Shown: positions 24,841-33,610, numbered from the stretch's first letter. The stretch: 64,000 nt of DNA from Daejeonella rubra (GCF_900103545.1 NZ_FNHH01000001.1:186001-250000); one strand, 5' to 3'. Notes: generated from the sequence alone by a model not told the origin. Made by a program: numbers and translations.

Positions 24841-26121
24841 CTATAAAATCCAACCGGAAGGATTGACCGGAGTGCCACCTTTCCAAATTTGAAATTGCAT
24901 TTCTGTCAGACCTTCAGATTGATCTGTTGCAACTGAACCGATAGATTGTCTGGCCTGAACTTCCTGGCCAGCAGCAACACTAACATTTCTAAGCTTCGAA
25001 TAGATTGAAAAATATTCGCCATGCCTGATGATCACAGTATAGGAGTTTACAAGGAAAATTACCTTGCTCACTTTTCCGCTATAAACTGCAGATACAGTTG
25101 CACCCGGTTCAGTTTTTATATTTATCCCGGGGTTGAAAATAGTTACATTATTGTATTTATGCTGGCCAAATCCCTGAGTTATTATTCCTTGTGCAGGTTT
25201 TTGTAAACGTCCTCTGCTTCCCATAAATGAAGAAGATAGTTTTGCATCTGCCGGACTTGATGCTAATATTGAGGAACCTTTTGCTTCAATTATTGTTTTC
25301 TTCTCCTTTGCAGTTGTCTCTGGAGCCTTTACTTTCGAGATTTTTGCTTTTTCAGCTGCTGCCAGTCGTGCTCGTTCAGCAGCTTTTCGCTGTTCTGCTA
25401 AAATTTCCTTCCGGATTGCCGCCTGAATAGCATTATTTAAGGCGGAGGCTTCTTTTTGTTTTTTAGCTAATTGTTGTTGAAGGTTCTTTTGCTGCTTGGT
25501 TAAAGTTGTTAGTATTTTGGATTGCTGTATTTTATCTTTACCTAATGTTTGTTTCTCTGAGATCTGATCCATTAATAAGGTGCTTTTTTCCTTTTTATTA
25601 TGGTCCAGAATTGAAATCTCTTTCTTTAAGGTAACCTGAGTGCTCTGAATATTACTGGCTTGTTTTTTTCTAAATTGTCCTGATTGCTGAATGTATTTTA
25701 ACCGCATATAGGCTTGATTAAAATCATTGGCGGCAAAAAGGAACATTAACTTATTATAGGCTCCCTGATTTTTGAAAGCAAAAACGACCATTTTTGCATA
25801 CTCAGACTTAAGTTTTTCTAAATTTGACTGGAGGGATCTAACTTCAGTAGTATTACTGATAATTTTGCTGTCTAGCATTTTTATCTCAGAATTTATTGTG
25901 TGAATCTTCTCCTCCCTTAACCTGATCTGGGTGTTTAATAAATTGATTTGATTTAGAGACAGTTTTTTGCTTTTGTCAATTTTGCTTCTGCTTTTCTTCA
26001 GCTGTTCAATTTCTTTATTGATCATATCCTTACGCTTTTTCAGAGCTGAACTGCTTTGTGAAAAAGCAGAAGTAACAGTGATCATTAAAGCTAAAAAGAT
26101 GATGAATTTAAGCAGACGCAT
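24841..26121 (-). CDS. EnvC-type murein hydrolase activator with degenerate LytM domain
   Basis: A periplasmic 426-residue protein: signal peptide 1-21, a long coiled coil of about residues 22-250 (Lys/Gln/Leu-rich), an Ala/Lys/Glu linker, and a C-terminal M23/LytM-like domain (about 310-426). The domain has lost the metal ligands: the first HxxxD site reads NPGINI, the later Y-x-H reads YSK, and the HLHFE site reads LTEMQFQIW. That pattern is typical of EnvC/NlpD activators that switch on amidases in cell separation rather than cutting murein themselves. Terminal VNPSGWIL is as in EnvC. No amidase gene is adjacent. The SMS-like gene follows 148 bases downstream. Confidence 0.88.
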   Translation of the reverse strand: MRLLKFIIFLALMITVTSAFSQSSSALKKRKDMINKEIEQLKKSRSKIDKSKKLSLNQINLLNTQIRLREEKIHTINSEIKMLDSKIISNTTEVRSLQSNLEKLKSEYAKMVVFAFKNQGAYNKLMFLFAANDFNQAYMRLKYIQQSGQFRKKQASNIQSTQVTLKKEISILDHNKKEKSTLLMDQISEKQTLGKDKIQQSKILTTLTKQQKNLQQQLAKKQKEASALNNAIQAAIRKEILAEQRKAAERARLAAAEKAKISKVKAPETTAKEKKTIIEAKGSSILASSPADAKLSSSFMGSRGRLQKPAQGIITQGFGQHKYNNVTIFNPGINIKTEPGATVSAVYSGKVSKVIFLVNSYTVIIRHGEYFSIYSKLRNVSVAAGQEVQARQSIGSVATDQSEGLTEMQFQIWKGGTPVNPSGWIL

Positions 26122-26140
26122 ATATGTTTATTTTGCGTGG

Positions 26141-26148
26141 CAAAACTA
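26141..26148 (-). promoter_or_regulatory. -7 box of envC-like gene
   Basis: TAGTTTTG on the minus strand, 19 bases before the ATG at 26121; TTG (26173-26171) lies 22 bases upstream as a possible -33. Confidence 0.45.
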
Positions 26149-26240
26149 TTAACAATAGATGAAATACTGCCAATATTTCTAATATTAATGTTTAATGCCT
26201 TTGCCTGCCTGATTTCAAAAATTTTGGTTGAAATTCTTAT

Positions 26241-26248
26241 TACTTTTG
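26241..26248 (+). promoter_or_regulatory. -7 box of the MFS gene
   Basis: TACTTTTG matches TAnnTTTG, 17 bases before ATG 26266. It lies inside the longer reading frame from 26137, which supports the downstream start. Confidence 0.5.
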
Positions 26249-26265
26249 CCGGGCACACGCGATTT

Positions 26266-27456
26266 ATGCCTTCTCCAAAACACCCGATCTATAACCTGCA
26301 ATTTGCTCTGCTCTGTTTGAGCTCATTCTTATTTTCAGCAAGTTTTAATATGCTTGTCCCGGAATTGCCCGCATATCTCAGCAGTATGGGAGGGGCTGAA
26401 TACAAAGGTTATATCATAGGTCTTTTTACTATCACTGCCGGAATTGCCAGGCCCTTTAGCGGGAAGCTCACCGACAAGATCGGCCGTGTTCCTGTAATGG
26501 CAGTAGGGTCATTGGTTTGTGTTATATGCGGCTTGTTATATCCGCTCCTGACAACAGTTGCTGGTTTTTTATGGCTAAGATTGTTTCATGGCTTTTCTAC
26601 AGGGTTTAAACCTACAGCGACAGCAGCTTATGTTGCAGACATAGTACCATCGAATAGGTGGGGTGAAGCAATGGGAATTCATGGACTTTGTTTTAGCACC
26701 GGTTTAGCAATTGGACCAGCAATTGGAAGTGAATTAACTGAAAGATTTTCTATTAATGCTATGTTTTATTGCTCATCCCTTATTGCCTTGCTTTCTATCA
26801 TAATCCTCATGAATATGAAGGAGACACTGAAAAAGAAGGAACGTTTTAACTTTTCTATGCTCAAGATGCATCGTAAAGAACTGATCGAATTAAGGGTATT
26901 ACCAGGCGCTTTTGTGACTTTTCTTTCTTACCTCAGTTATGGGGCAATTCTTACTGTAATATCTGATTGGGGTAGTCATCTGGGTGTTGCAAATAAAGGC
27001 CTCTTTTTTATGGTTTTTACCATTTCATCCTTGCTGATTCGCTTTTTGTCTGGTAAAATGTCTGACCGGATTGGTAGGGTCAGGATTATAAAATTATCCT
27101 TATTTCTATTGGTCATAGCAATGATCATGATCGCAAGATCAGATTCAGCTCTATACCTTATGTTATCTTCAGCAGTTTATGGGGTTGCAACCGGCATGTT
27201 ATCTCCTGCAATAACTGCATGGATAGTTGATCTTAGTCATCCTGAATACAGGGGTAAGGCTATCGCAACAATGTACATTGCTTTAGAAGCTGGAATTGGT
27301 TTGGGTGCTTTTGTTGCGGGGGCACTATTCATTTCTGATGTCACAATGATACCCCTTACCTTTTATGTGATAGGGGCACTTACTCTGATTGCTTTCCTTT
27401 ATCTTCAGTTCATATACAAACCTACCGCATTTAAAGAAAAGGCACATGAATCCTGA
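26266..27456 (+). CDS. MFS transporter
   Basis: Major facilitator permease of 396 residues with about 12 TM helices. The MFS signature between TM2 and TM3 reads GKLTDKIGRVPV and its repeat in the second half reads GKMSDRIGRVRI, so both halves are intact. Residues such as HGFSTGFKPTATAAYVADIVP in TM4/5 resemble the YfcJ/multidrug group (motif C region). I start at 26266 (MPSPKHPIYNLQF) because the longer reading (from 26137) adds a 43-residue stretch with no counterpart in the family and contains a promoter box. Substrate unknown. The DUF3820 gene overlaps its 3' end. Confidence 0.9.
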   Translation: MPSPKHPIYNLQFALLCLSSFLFSASFNMLVPELPAYLSSMGGAEYKGYIIGLFTITAGIARPFSGKLTDKIGRVPVMAVGSLVCVICGLLYPLLTTVAGFLWLRLFHGFSTGFKPTATAAYVADIVPSNRWGEAMGIHGLCFSTGLAIGPAIGSELTERFSINAMFYCSSLIALLSIIILMNMKETLKKKERFNFSMLKMHRKELIELRVLPGAFVTFLSYLSYGAILTVISDWGSHLGVANKGLFFMVFTISSLLIRFLSGKMSDRIGRVRIIKLSLFLLVIAMIMIARSDSALYLMLSSAVYGVATGMLSPAITAWIVDLSHPEYRGKAIATMYIALEAGIGLGAFVAGALFISDVTMIPLTFYVIGALTLIAFLYLQFIYKPTAFKEKAHES

Positions 27457-27655
27457 GATACTGAATGAATTAGTAAGTATTAGTATGCCATACGGCAAAT
27501 ACAAGGGAAGACTTATCTGTGATCTGCCGGAATTTTATCTTGTTTGGTACGAATCCAATGGATTTCCACAAGGTAAGATCGGGATATTGCTGGCAACAAT
27601 GTATGAAATAAAACTTAACGGATTAGAATATCTGTTGAAGCCATTAAGAAAATAA
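27446..27655 (+). CDS. DUF3820 family protein
   Basis: A 69-residue cytosolic protein with the family core MPYGKYKGRLICDLPEFYLVWYESNGFPQG at about residues 14-43. DUF3820 members (putative quorum-sensing-regulated virulence factor family) have no established biochemical function. The ATG at 27446 overlaps the MFS stop by 11 bases, so translation is probably coupled. An ATG at 27389 would place 19 extra residues inside the MFS frame. Confidence 0.8.
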   Translation: MNPEILNELVSISMPYGKYKGRLICDLPEFYLVWYESNGFPQGKIGILLATMYEIKLNGLEYLLKPLRK

Positions 27656-27722
27656 AATACCCTGAATTCTTGTTTTATTAATTTCAGGCCCTTAATTACT
27701 AACAATATTAGCATATTCTATC

Positions 27723-27730
27723 TATATTTG
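27723..27730 (+). promoter_or_regulatory. -7 box of the exonuclease/GIY-YIG gene
   Basis: TATATTTG matches TAnnTTTG, 18 bases before the ATG at 27749. Confidence 0.45.
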
Positions 27731-27748
27731 ACTATATAATTACAAAGA

Positions 27749-29149
27749 ATGTACGCGATAGTCGATATTGAAACAACAGGGGGCCATGCCAGTGCAAATG
27801 GGATCACTGAGATCGCAATATTAATTCATAATGGGAAGGAAGTAATTGAACAGTTTCGAAGTCTTATCAATCCCGGAATTCCAATACCTATTTATATTCA
27901 ATCACTTACTGGTATAAATAATGAAATGGTGAGTGTCGCACCCAGGTTTAATGAGGTTGCCAGACAGATTTATGACCTGTTGTACGATAAGATCTTTGTT
28001 GCACATAATGTCAATTTTGATTTTTCATTTCTGCATTATCATCTTGCTGCGGCAGGATTTCATTTGCAATCGAAGAAGCTTTGTACCGTTCGTCTGAGTC
28101 GTAAGATTATTCCCGGGCTTGCTTCTTATAGCCTTGGACGCCTTTGTACTGAAGTGGGAATAGAGATCTCAGAGAGGCACAGGGCGATGGGAGATGCGGA
28201 AGCTACTTCAAAGCTTTTTTCAATGCTGCTTGAAAAGGATATCGATGGCCATATCAATAAAACATTGAATCCCCGATCAAAGGAGCAATCTTTACCTCCA
28301 CATTTGCCAAAAGAGGATATGGATAAGCTACCACCTGTTTCAGGTATTTACTATTTCCACAATAATAAATCGAAAGTGATTTATGTTGGTAAAGCCAGAA
28401 ATATTAAAAAAAGGGTTACGAGTCATTTTGCAAATAATAAACCAGGAAAGCAGAAACAGGAATTTTTAAGGGATATACATCATATTAGTTTTCAGGAATG
28501 TGGTACCGAATTAATGGCTTTTATTCTGGAAGCTATTGAGATCAAGCGATTATGGCCTGCATATAACCGTTCACTTAAACGATTTGAACATGCCTATGGC
28601 TTATATTCATTTGATGATCAGAATGGATATTTGCGTCTGGCCGTTGATAAAAGGAATAAGTTTTCAAAACCAATTTACACTTTTAACAGGATCCTTGATG
28701 GTCATGTTCTGATAAAAAGTCTGATCGCTGACTTTAATCTTTGTCCTAAACTTTGCTTTGTTCAGCGCAATAATGAACCCTGCATATCGATCAATGAACA
28801 AATATGTAAGAAAGCATGTGAACAGCTGGAAAGTCCTGAAAGTTATAACGAACGGGTACAAAATGCTCTTTCTAATTTAAGATCTGCCTTACCTGGGTTT
28901 ATGGTAATTGATGATGGCCGTAACCTGGATGAAAGAAGTTGCATATTAATGGAGGAAGGTCAGTTTTATGGTATGGGATATATACCGGCAGATATCATAG
29001 ATAAAGATACCTCTGATCTAAAAAAACATTTAACCCAATATCCTTCCAATGATTATATAAAAAACCTTATATTTAATTATTCACTTCGATTTCCCCTTAA
29101 GATCAGGTCAAAAAGTACATCAATAAGTACAGAAATTCCTGATGTGTAG
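27749..29149 (+). CDS. DnaQ-like exonuclease / GIY-YIG endonuclease fusion
   Basis: A 466-residue nuclease fusion. Residues 1-165 form a DEDDh 3'-5' exonuclease of the DNA polymerase III epsilon type: VDIETTG (Asp-x-Glu), FVAHNVNFDFSF (Asp), and RHRAMGDAEAT with the catalytic His and Asp. Residues about 195-290 form a UvrC-type GIY-YIG domain: VSGIYYFHNNKSKVIYVGKARNIKKRV and the EAIEIKRLWPAYN segment with its conserved Glu. The rest corresponds to the part that follows GIY-YIG in such fusions. No HhH or UvrBC domain is present. This arrangement is known in Bacteroidota and Actinobacteria; a Cho-like auxiliary repair role is likely. Confidence 0.9.
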   Translation: MYAIVDIETTGGHASANGITEIAILIHNGKEVIEQFRSLINPGIPIPIYIQSLTGINNEMVSVAPRFNEVARQIYDLLYDKIFVAHNVNFDFSFLHYHLAAAGFHLQSKKLCTVRLSRKIIPGLASYSLGRLCTEVGIEISERHRAMGDAEATSKLFSMLLEKDIDGHINKTLNPRSKEQSLPPHLPKEDMDKLPPVSGIYYFHNNKSKVIYVGKARNIKKRVTSHFANNKPGKQKQEFLRDIHHISFQECGTELMAFILEAIEIKRLWPAYNRSLKRFEHAYGLYSFDDQNGYLRLAVDKRNKFSKPIYTFNRILDGHVLIKSLIADFNLCPKLCFVQRNNEPCISINEQICKKACEQLESPESYNERVQNALSNLRSALPGFMVIDDGRNLDERSCILMEEGQFYGMGYIPADIIDKDTSDLKKHLTQYPSNDYIKNLIFNYSLRFPLKIRSKSTSISTEIPDV

Positions 29150-29299
29150 ACAAAACAAGTCGGTATTTAGCCTGATACTTACTGTTTAAGGAATTTAACT
29201 CAGTGGAACAATAATTGTTTAAGGTAAGTAGCGATGATTTACCATTCAACCATTTCTAAAATTTATTCTAAAATTTATTTAAACCTTAATTTAATCACA

Positions 29300-29608
29300 A
29301 TGAAAAAGAAAATTTACTTGTTAGCTACTGCGTTAATGTTCGTTCTTGCAATGCCATCTGCTATGGCTAAAGATGAAAATGCTAAACCAGCAATGACTGA
29401 ACGTCAAATTGCGCGTGTTGAAGAGATCACAAGCAGAATTGAAGTGATCAAAAGTATGGATAGATCTGAACTTAGCCGTCAGGAGCGTAAGGATCTTCGT
29501 AATGAATTACTTGAAATGAAAAAGGAATTAAAAGCTTCAAATGGTGGTGTTTACCTTTCTGTTGGTGCCATTATCATTATCCTTTTAATATTGATCCTGA
29601 TATTATAG
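29300..29608 (+). CDS. small exported protein with C-terminal hydrophobic tail
   Basis: A 102-residue protein: signal-like N-terminus 1-23 (LLATALMFVLAMPSAMA), a charged central helix that includes EEITSRIEVIKSMDRSELSRQERKDLRNELLEMKKEL, and a terminal SVGAIIIILLILILIL hydrophobic anchor. From memory this composition (MKKK start, DRSELSRQE-type coil, YLSVGAIII tail) belongs to a small family common in Sphingobacteriales and relatives. It is probably exported and inserted by its tail. The ATG at 29300 is used; the one at 29234 adds 22 residues before the signal. No function known. A strong terminator follows. Confidence 0.75.
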   Translation: MKKKIYLLATALMFVLAMPSAMAKDENAKPAMTERQIARVEEITSRIEVIKSMDRSELSRQERKDLRNELLEMKKELKASNGGVYLSVGAIIIILLILILIL

Positions 29609-29623
29609 GATTTTTCAATCAGA

Positions 29624-29657
29624 AAAAAAACTGCCTTTTTAAAGGCAGTTTTTTTTT
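29624..29657 (+). terminator. strong intrinsic terminator
   Basis: Symmetric A-rich/T-rich flanks around the perfect stem ACTGCCTTT / AAAGGCAGT with a 2-4-base loop, followed by nine T. It may serve the tail-anchored gene on the plus strand and, being symmetric, ppnP on the minus strand. Confidence 0.9.
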
Positions 29658-29682
29658 GATTAATTACCAGCCAACCTATGCC

Positions 29683-29964
29683 TTATTTGTATTTGCATAA
29701 ATAAGATGTCTGTATTCCTGTTCGCACGCTAAACGATTGGTTGGCAGGAACTTCAAAACTCTGACCAGTGGTAAATGTTTCCCATTTGTCTGATCCTGGT
29801 AGAAAAGCCTCAAGTTCACCCTCCAGGATATGCATAGTTTCATGCATGGATGTTCCAAATTTATATTCTCCTTTTTCAATAACACCAATTGTTGATTTTC
29901 CTTCCTTTGAGTCATACCCAAGAGATTTAACCGCACCATCAAAATATTCGCTTATTATTATCAT
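29683..29964 (-). CDS. ppnP: pyrimidine/purine nucleoside phosphorylase PpnP
   Basis: A 93-residue cupin of the DUF1255/YaiE family that phosphorolyses several nucleosides. Landmarks are EYFDGAVKSLGYDSKEGKSTIGV at residues 6-28, EYKFGTSMHETMHILEGELE, and FTTGQSFEVPANQSFSVR with the terminal LCKYK. Length is as usual (about 94). A Shine-Dalgarno-like AGGAG lies 4-5 bases upstream and a TAAATTTG -7 box at 29991-29984. Faces a strong bidirectional terminator. Confidence 0.93.
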   Translation of the reverse strand: MIIISEYFDGAVKSLGYDSKEGKSTIGVIEKGEYKFGTSMHETMHILEGELEAFLPGSDKWETFTTGQSFEVPANQSFSVRTGIQTSYLCKYK

Positions 29965-30273
29965 TTTCTCCTGATTTTTTTAACAAATTTAAAAAAAATA
30001 TTATTCCTGGTTGTTTCAGACAAGCTTTTTTCAATATTTAAATTCATTTAATCGGTCAAATAAGAAATACGATTTTTTGATTATTTTCAGTAAAAGGAAC
30101 ACAATTTAGAATAGATGATTCAATTTTCATTGAAAGCATATTTTCTGTTTGTCAGAGTTATTTTTCTAATTGGCCTGGGTTTTGTTTTAAACAATATGTT
30201 ATAGCTGAATTATCCATTTTTCTAATCTGGTCTCGTGGATTTTTAGCAATTTAGTACCATATTATTTTTTTTA
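29965..30273. other. 309-bp AT-rich spacer between divergent genes
   Basis: Holds a TAAATTTG -7 box for ppnP (29991-29984). A short hydrophobic 29-codon ORF (30115-30204, + strand) is the only reading frame of note and I do not count it as a gene. Otherwise nothing recognised. Confidence 0.5.
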
Positions 30274-31302
30274 ATGAATATACTTTATGCCATTCAAGGC
30301 ACAGGAAACGGACATTTAAGCAGGGCTATGGATATTATTCCATGCCTTCAGCAGCATGGTAATGTCGATATTCTGGTAAGTGGTACTCAGGGAGACCTTA
30401 GTTTACCATTTCCTCTAAAGTATAAATTACGCGGACTGAGTTTTATTTTCGGGAAGGCCGGAGGTGTTGATCTTTGGAAAACCTGTGTAAAATCAAACAT
30501 CCGAAAGTTTGTTCTTGAGATCAAGTCATTACCTGTTGGGAACTATGATCTGGTCATAAATGATTTTGAACCGGTATCAGCCTGGGCATGTTACATGAAA
30601 AATATACCCTGCATTGGCTTGAGTCATCAGGCTACGGTGCTGGCAGAAGAGGCACCTAAGGCTGAACATAATGATATGATTGGAAAGCTGATCCTTAAAA
30701 ATTATGCACCCAATACAGCCCAGTATGGCTTTCATTTTCAGGCCTATGAGAATAATATTTTCACTCCGGTAATCAGAAGGCAAGTTAGAGATCAGATTAT
30801 CGAGAACAAAGGGCATTATACAGTCTACCTTCCTGCTTATGATGATAAAAGGTTAATTGCTAAGCTTAGTCAGTTTAAAAATGTTTCCTGGGATGTGTTT
30901 TCAAAGCACAACAGGAAACAATTCAGTAGTAAGAATGTAACAGTTCAGCCCATACATAATGAAAAATTTATCAGGAGCATGGCACAGTCTGAAGGTGTAC
31001 TTTGCGGTGCTGGTTTTGAAACACCTGCCGAAGCTTTGTTTATGAAAAAGAAGCTTTTGGTTATTCCAATGAAAAATCAATATGAGCAGCAATTAAATGC
31101 AGCTGCATTAAAGGAAATGGGCATTCCTGTTATTAAAAACTTAAATGACAGATATGATATGGTGATCAATAATTGGATAAATTCTACCAGGACAGTTGAA
31201 GTAAATTATCCTGATATGACCCGTGAAATTATAGATGAGATCATTGAAAAGCATGGTTATTTGACTCAGATAGTAGATATCAGGAACTTCGGAAATAGTT
31301 AG
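30274..31302 (+). CDS. glycosyltransferase family protein, MJ1255-like
   Basis: A 342-residue GT-B-like protein. The N-terminal MNILYAIQGTGNGHLSRAMDI is the signature of the MJ1255/VC2487 family (Glyco_trans_1_3, related to UDP-glucuronosyl transferases and MurG), and the C-terminal half has GVLCGAGFETPAEALFMKKKLLVIPM, the nucleotide-sugar binding region with the E-x-x-x-x-G-like pattern. Acceptor and donor are unknown. It is monocistronic and flanked by ppnP and a VOC protein, which gives no context. Converges with the VOC gene; a hairpin with a GAAA loop lies between. Confidence 0.8.
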   Translation: MNILYAIQGTGNGHLSRAMDIIPCLQQHGNVDILVSGTQGDLSLPFPLKYKLRGLSFIFGKAGGVDLWKTCVKSNIRKFVLEIKSLPVGNYDLVINDFEPVSAWACYMKNIPCIGLSHQATVLAEEAPKAEHNDMIGKLILKNYAPNTAQYGFHFQAYENNIFTPVIRRQVRDQIIENKGHYTVYLPAYDDKRLIAKLSQFKNVSWDVFSKHNRKQFSSKNVTVQPIHNEKFIRSMAQSEGVLCGAGFETPAEALFMKKKLLVIPMKNQYEQQLNAAALKEMGIPVIKNLNDRYDMVINNWINSTRTVEVNYPDMTREIIDEIIEKHGYLTQIVDIRNFGNS

Positions 31303-31329
31303 TTGTAATCATTTCCTTCCCAAAGAATC

Positions 31330-31347
31330 TATGAATGAAAATTCATA
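31330..31347. terminator. short stem-loop with GAAA tetraloop between convergent genes
   Basis: Perfect 7-bp stem TATGAAT / ATTCATA closed by GAAA, directly at the end of the VOC gene. A weak terminator or structural stem; no U-tract. Confidence 0.3.
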
Positions 31348-31716
31348 TTATTCACTAAGCATCACATAGGCACCTGCAGGATCCTGAATAAGGCAGTAAA
31401 ATCCTTCACCCATTTTCCTCTTTTCGCCGAGAACTTTACCTCCCATTTTTTTGCAAATTTCAAGACTTTTATCCAGGCTTTCAACCACGATATACATGAG
31501 CCATTGTGCCGGCAGATCTATATTTGCACCTTTTGCATGGCAGATTCCGGCTATTACCTCATTGTCCTCCGGACTTTTCATTATGAAATCTTCGTATTCA
31601 CCCATACTCAAGCCTTCTTTTTGCCAGCCTGTTAATTCCTGATAAAATGAACTTATACCTTCTGCATCTTCTACCGTAAGGTCGTGCCATAAGATCCTGC
31701 CTGATTTTTTCACCAT
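31348..31716 (-). CDS. VOC family (glyoxalase/bleomycin-resistance fold) protein
   Basis: A 122-residue vicinal-oxygen-chelate protein. GRILWHDLTVEDAEGISSFYQELTGW at residues 6-31 and WLMYIVVESLDKSLEICKKMGGKVLGEKR at about 68-98, ending in FYCLIQDPAGAYVMLSE, is the single-module pattern with the H-x-x-E-like metal ligands: His at residue 11 and the terminal Glu. Similar to the 27-kDa antigen CFP-30B/ PhnB-like type that dimerises. Substrate unknown. Confidence 0.85.
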   Translation of the reverse strand: MVKKSGRILWHDLTVEDAEGISSFYQELTGWQKEGLSMGEYEDFIMKSPEDNEVIAGICHAKGANIDLPAQWLMYIVVESLDKSLEICKKMGGKVLGEKRKMGEGFYCLIQDPAGAYVMLSE

Positions 31717-31775
31717 TATTCTGTTTTTGGATTTTATTTCAATTTAGGAAGAAAAGATTGAATATTATCAGAAGA

Positions 31776-32648
31776 TTACCCGAAAAGATTACTGCTAAGG
31801 TATCTGTCGCCACGGTCACAAGCAATAAAAACGATCATACCTTCTTCCAGTTCAGAAGCAAGTCTGATTGCTGCAGAAGCAGCTCCACCGCTACTCATTC
31901 CGGCAAAAATACCTTCCATTTTCGCAAGTTTACGACTCATTTCTGTAGCTTCAATTTCAGAGATATCCATGATGCGGTCAACACGGCTAGGTTCAAATAT
32001 TTTGGGCAGGTATGCTTCCGGCCAGCGACGAATTCCCGGGATAGATGAATCTTCTGTAGGCTGACATCCAACTATCTGAATAGTGGGGCTTTTTTCTTTC
32101 AGAAATCTGGAGCAGCCCATTATAGTACCGGTTGTGCCCATAGAGCTAACAAAATGTGTTATTTTTTGTTCAGTATCTCTCCATATTTCAGGGCCGGTAG
32201 TTTTATAATGTGCCCAATAATTGTCGGGGTTTGCAAACTGATTGAGTTGGTAGCTTTGACCACTTGCTGCTTTTTCTTCAGCATAGTCGCGGCATAGTTC
32301 AATTCCCTCCAGTAAAGTAACCTTTGCACCAAATGCTTCCATTGTCAATGTCCGTTCCCGGGTAGAATTTGATGGCATAACAAGCTCTATTTCAATGCCA
32401 TATAGGCTTGCTATCATTGCCAATGCAATACCTGTATTGCCACTAGTAGCTTCTATCAGAGAGGTATTTTTATTTATATCTCCGCGTTCAAGAGCGCTTC
32501 TGATCATGTTAAGTGCCGCTCTGTCCTTTACACTACCTCCGGGATTATTCCCTTCAAGTTTAGCAAAGATCCTTACTTTCGGATTAGGGTTTAATCGTGT
32601 TATCTCTACCAGAGGTGTATTTCCTACAAGATCAATGATACCTGCCAT
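31776..32648 (-). CDS. cysM: cysteine synthase (O-acetylserine sulfhydrylase B-like)
   Basis: PLP-dependent fold-II enzyme of 290 residues that makes cysteine from O-acetylserine and sulfide. The PLP lysine is in GGSVKDRAALNMI at about residue 41, the phosphate loop SGNTGIALAM near 70, and the SSMGTTGTIMG loop near 170. The CysM-type substitutions (RRWPEAYLPKIF) suit the CysM/OASS-B group, which has a shorter C-terminus than CysK. It is the second gene of an operon with the serine acetyltransferase 2 bases upstream. Confidence 0.93.
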   Translation of the reverse strand: MAGIIDLVGNTPLVEITRLNPNPKVRIFAKLEGNNPGGSVKDRAALNMIRSALERGDINKNTSLIEATSGNTGIALAMIASLYGIEIELVMPSNSTRERTLTMEAFGAKVTLLEGIELCRDYAEEKAASGQSYQLNQFANPDNYWAHYKTTGPEIWRDTEQKITHFVSSMGTTGTIMGCSRFLKEKSPTIQIVGCQPTEDSSIPGIRRWPEAYLPKIFEPSRVDRIMDISEIEATEMSRKLAKMEGIFAGMSSGGAASAAIRLASELEEGMIVFIACDRGDRYLSSNLFG

Positions 32649-32650
32649 TA

Positions 32651-33466
32651 CTATTTACCTGATTTATTATCACTCGATATTTTCACTTCAGCTGTATTAT
32701 AAACATATGATCCTGCAGGAATGCTTTTTGTGATCCAGACATTACCTCCAATAGTACTGTCATTCCCAATAATGGTCTCACCACCAAGGATTGTGGCACC
32801 AGAATAAACAACTACACGATCACCAATAGTTGGGTGACGTTTTGTGTCAGCCATACTTTTATGCACACTTAATGCCCCTAGTGTTACACCCTGGTACATT
32901 TTTACATTCTTTCCAATCTTACAGGTTTCACCAATAACTATTCCTGTACCATGATCGATATGAAAGTACTCATCGATCTGTGCTGCAGGATGTATGTCAA
33001 TTCCAGTCTTTGAGTGGGCATATTCTGTGAAAATACGTGGCAACAGTGGAATACCTAATTTATATAATGAGTGTGCAAGACGGTAAAATGAGATTGCGTA
33101 GAATCCGGGATAAGCTCTTATTACTTCAAATTCGCTTTTAGCTGCCGGATCACCATCGAAAATTGCCTTGATGTCGGTATTTAGAAGCCTGTATATTTCA
33201 GGAACTTGTTCAAAAAAATCCCTTGCTAATTTGGCATTATCACAATGAATGCAAGCTTTTGTAGCCTCCATCATTTTGTAAAGTTCGATCTCTAGTTTAT
33301 TAAATTCGTTTTTTAATTCCTCTAATGAACTTAAAGTGCGTTTGGATTGTTCAGGATAAAGTAATCTGATCAGTTCCAATGCCCACCTTGATATTTCCTT
33401 GTTTGATGGGACTGCATCAGCTTCTTGCTGCTTTTTAAAAATATGCCTGAAAAATTCCTCGTTCAT
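32651..33466 (-). CDS. serine O-acetyltransferase
   Basis: Left-handed beta-helix enzyme that acetylates serine to O-acetylserine, the substrate of the downstream cysteine synthase. Of its 271 residues the N-terminal 110 form the helical part and about 150-260 the hexapeptide helix: HPAAQIDEYFHIDHGTGIVIGET, GKNVKMYQGVTLGALSV, PTIGDRVVVYSGATILGG and NSTIGGNVWITKSIP. His in YFHIDHG and the GALSV loop are the CysE/EpsC active-site surroundings. The gap to cysM is only 2 bases, so the order acetyltransferase then cysM forms a cysteine operon. Confidence 0.93.
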   Translation of the reverse strand: MNEEFFRHIFKKQQEADAVPSNKEISRWALELIRLLYPEQSKRTLSSLEELKNEFNKLEIELYKMMEATKACIHCDNAKLARDFFEQVPEIYRLLNTDIKAIFDGDPAAKSEFEVIRAYPGFYAISFYRLAHSLYKLGIPLLPRIFTEYAHSKTGIDIHPAAQIDEYFHIDHGTGIVIGETCKIGKNVKMYQGVTLGALSVHKSMADTKRHPTIGDRVVVYSGATILGGETIIGNDSTIGGNVWITKSIPAGSYVYNTAEVKISSDNKSGK

Positions 33467-33610
33467 CTTAATCTATACCAAAGACTCTATAAATATTTAA
33501 CAATGCAAGTTTAACGAAAAGAATGTTTTTGCTTTGTAAAAACATTTTGATAAAAAGTTTTACCGGTATCATCGATTTAATACTATCGATTCCGGATTTT
33601 ATTAAAAAAT

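Noticed and set aside
26137..26265. N-terminal extension of the MFS transporter (43 residues, start 26137)
   Set aside because: It has no MFS counterpart and contains the TACTTTTG box at 26241-26248, so the gene starts at 26266.
30115..30204. 29-codon hydrophobic ORF (MIQFSLKAYFLFVRV) in the 29965-30273 spacer
   Set aside because: Too short, no promoter or ribosome-binding site, no family; chance ORF in AT-rich DNA is likely.
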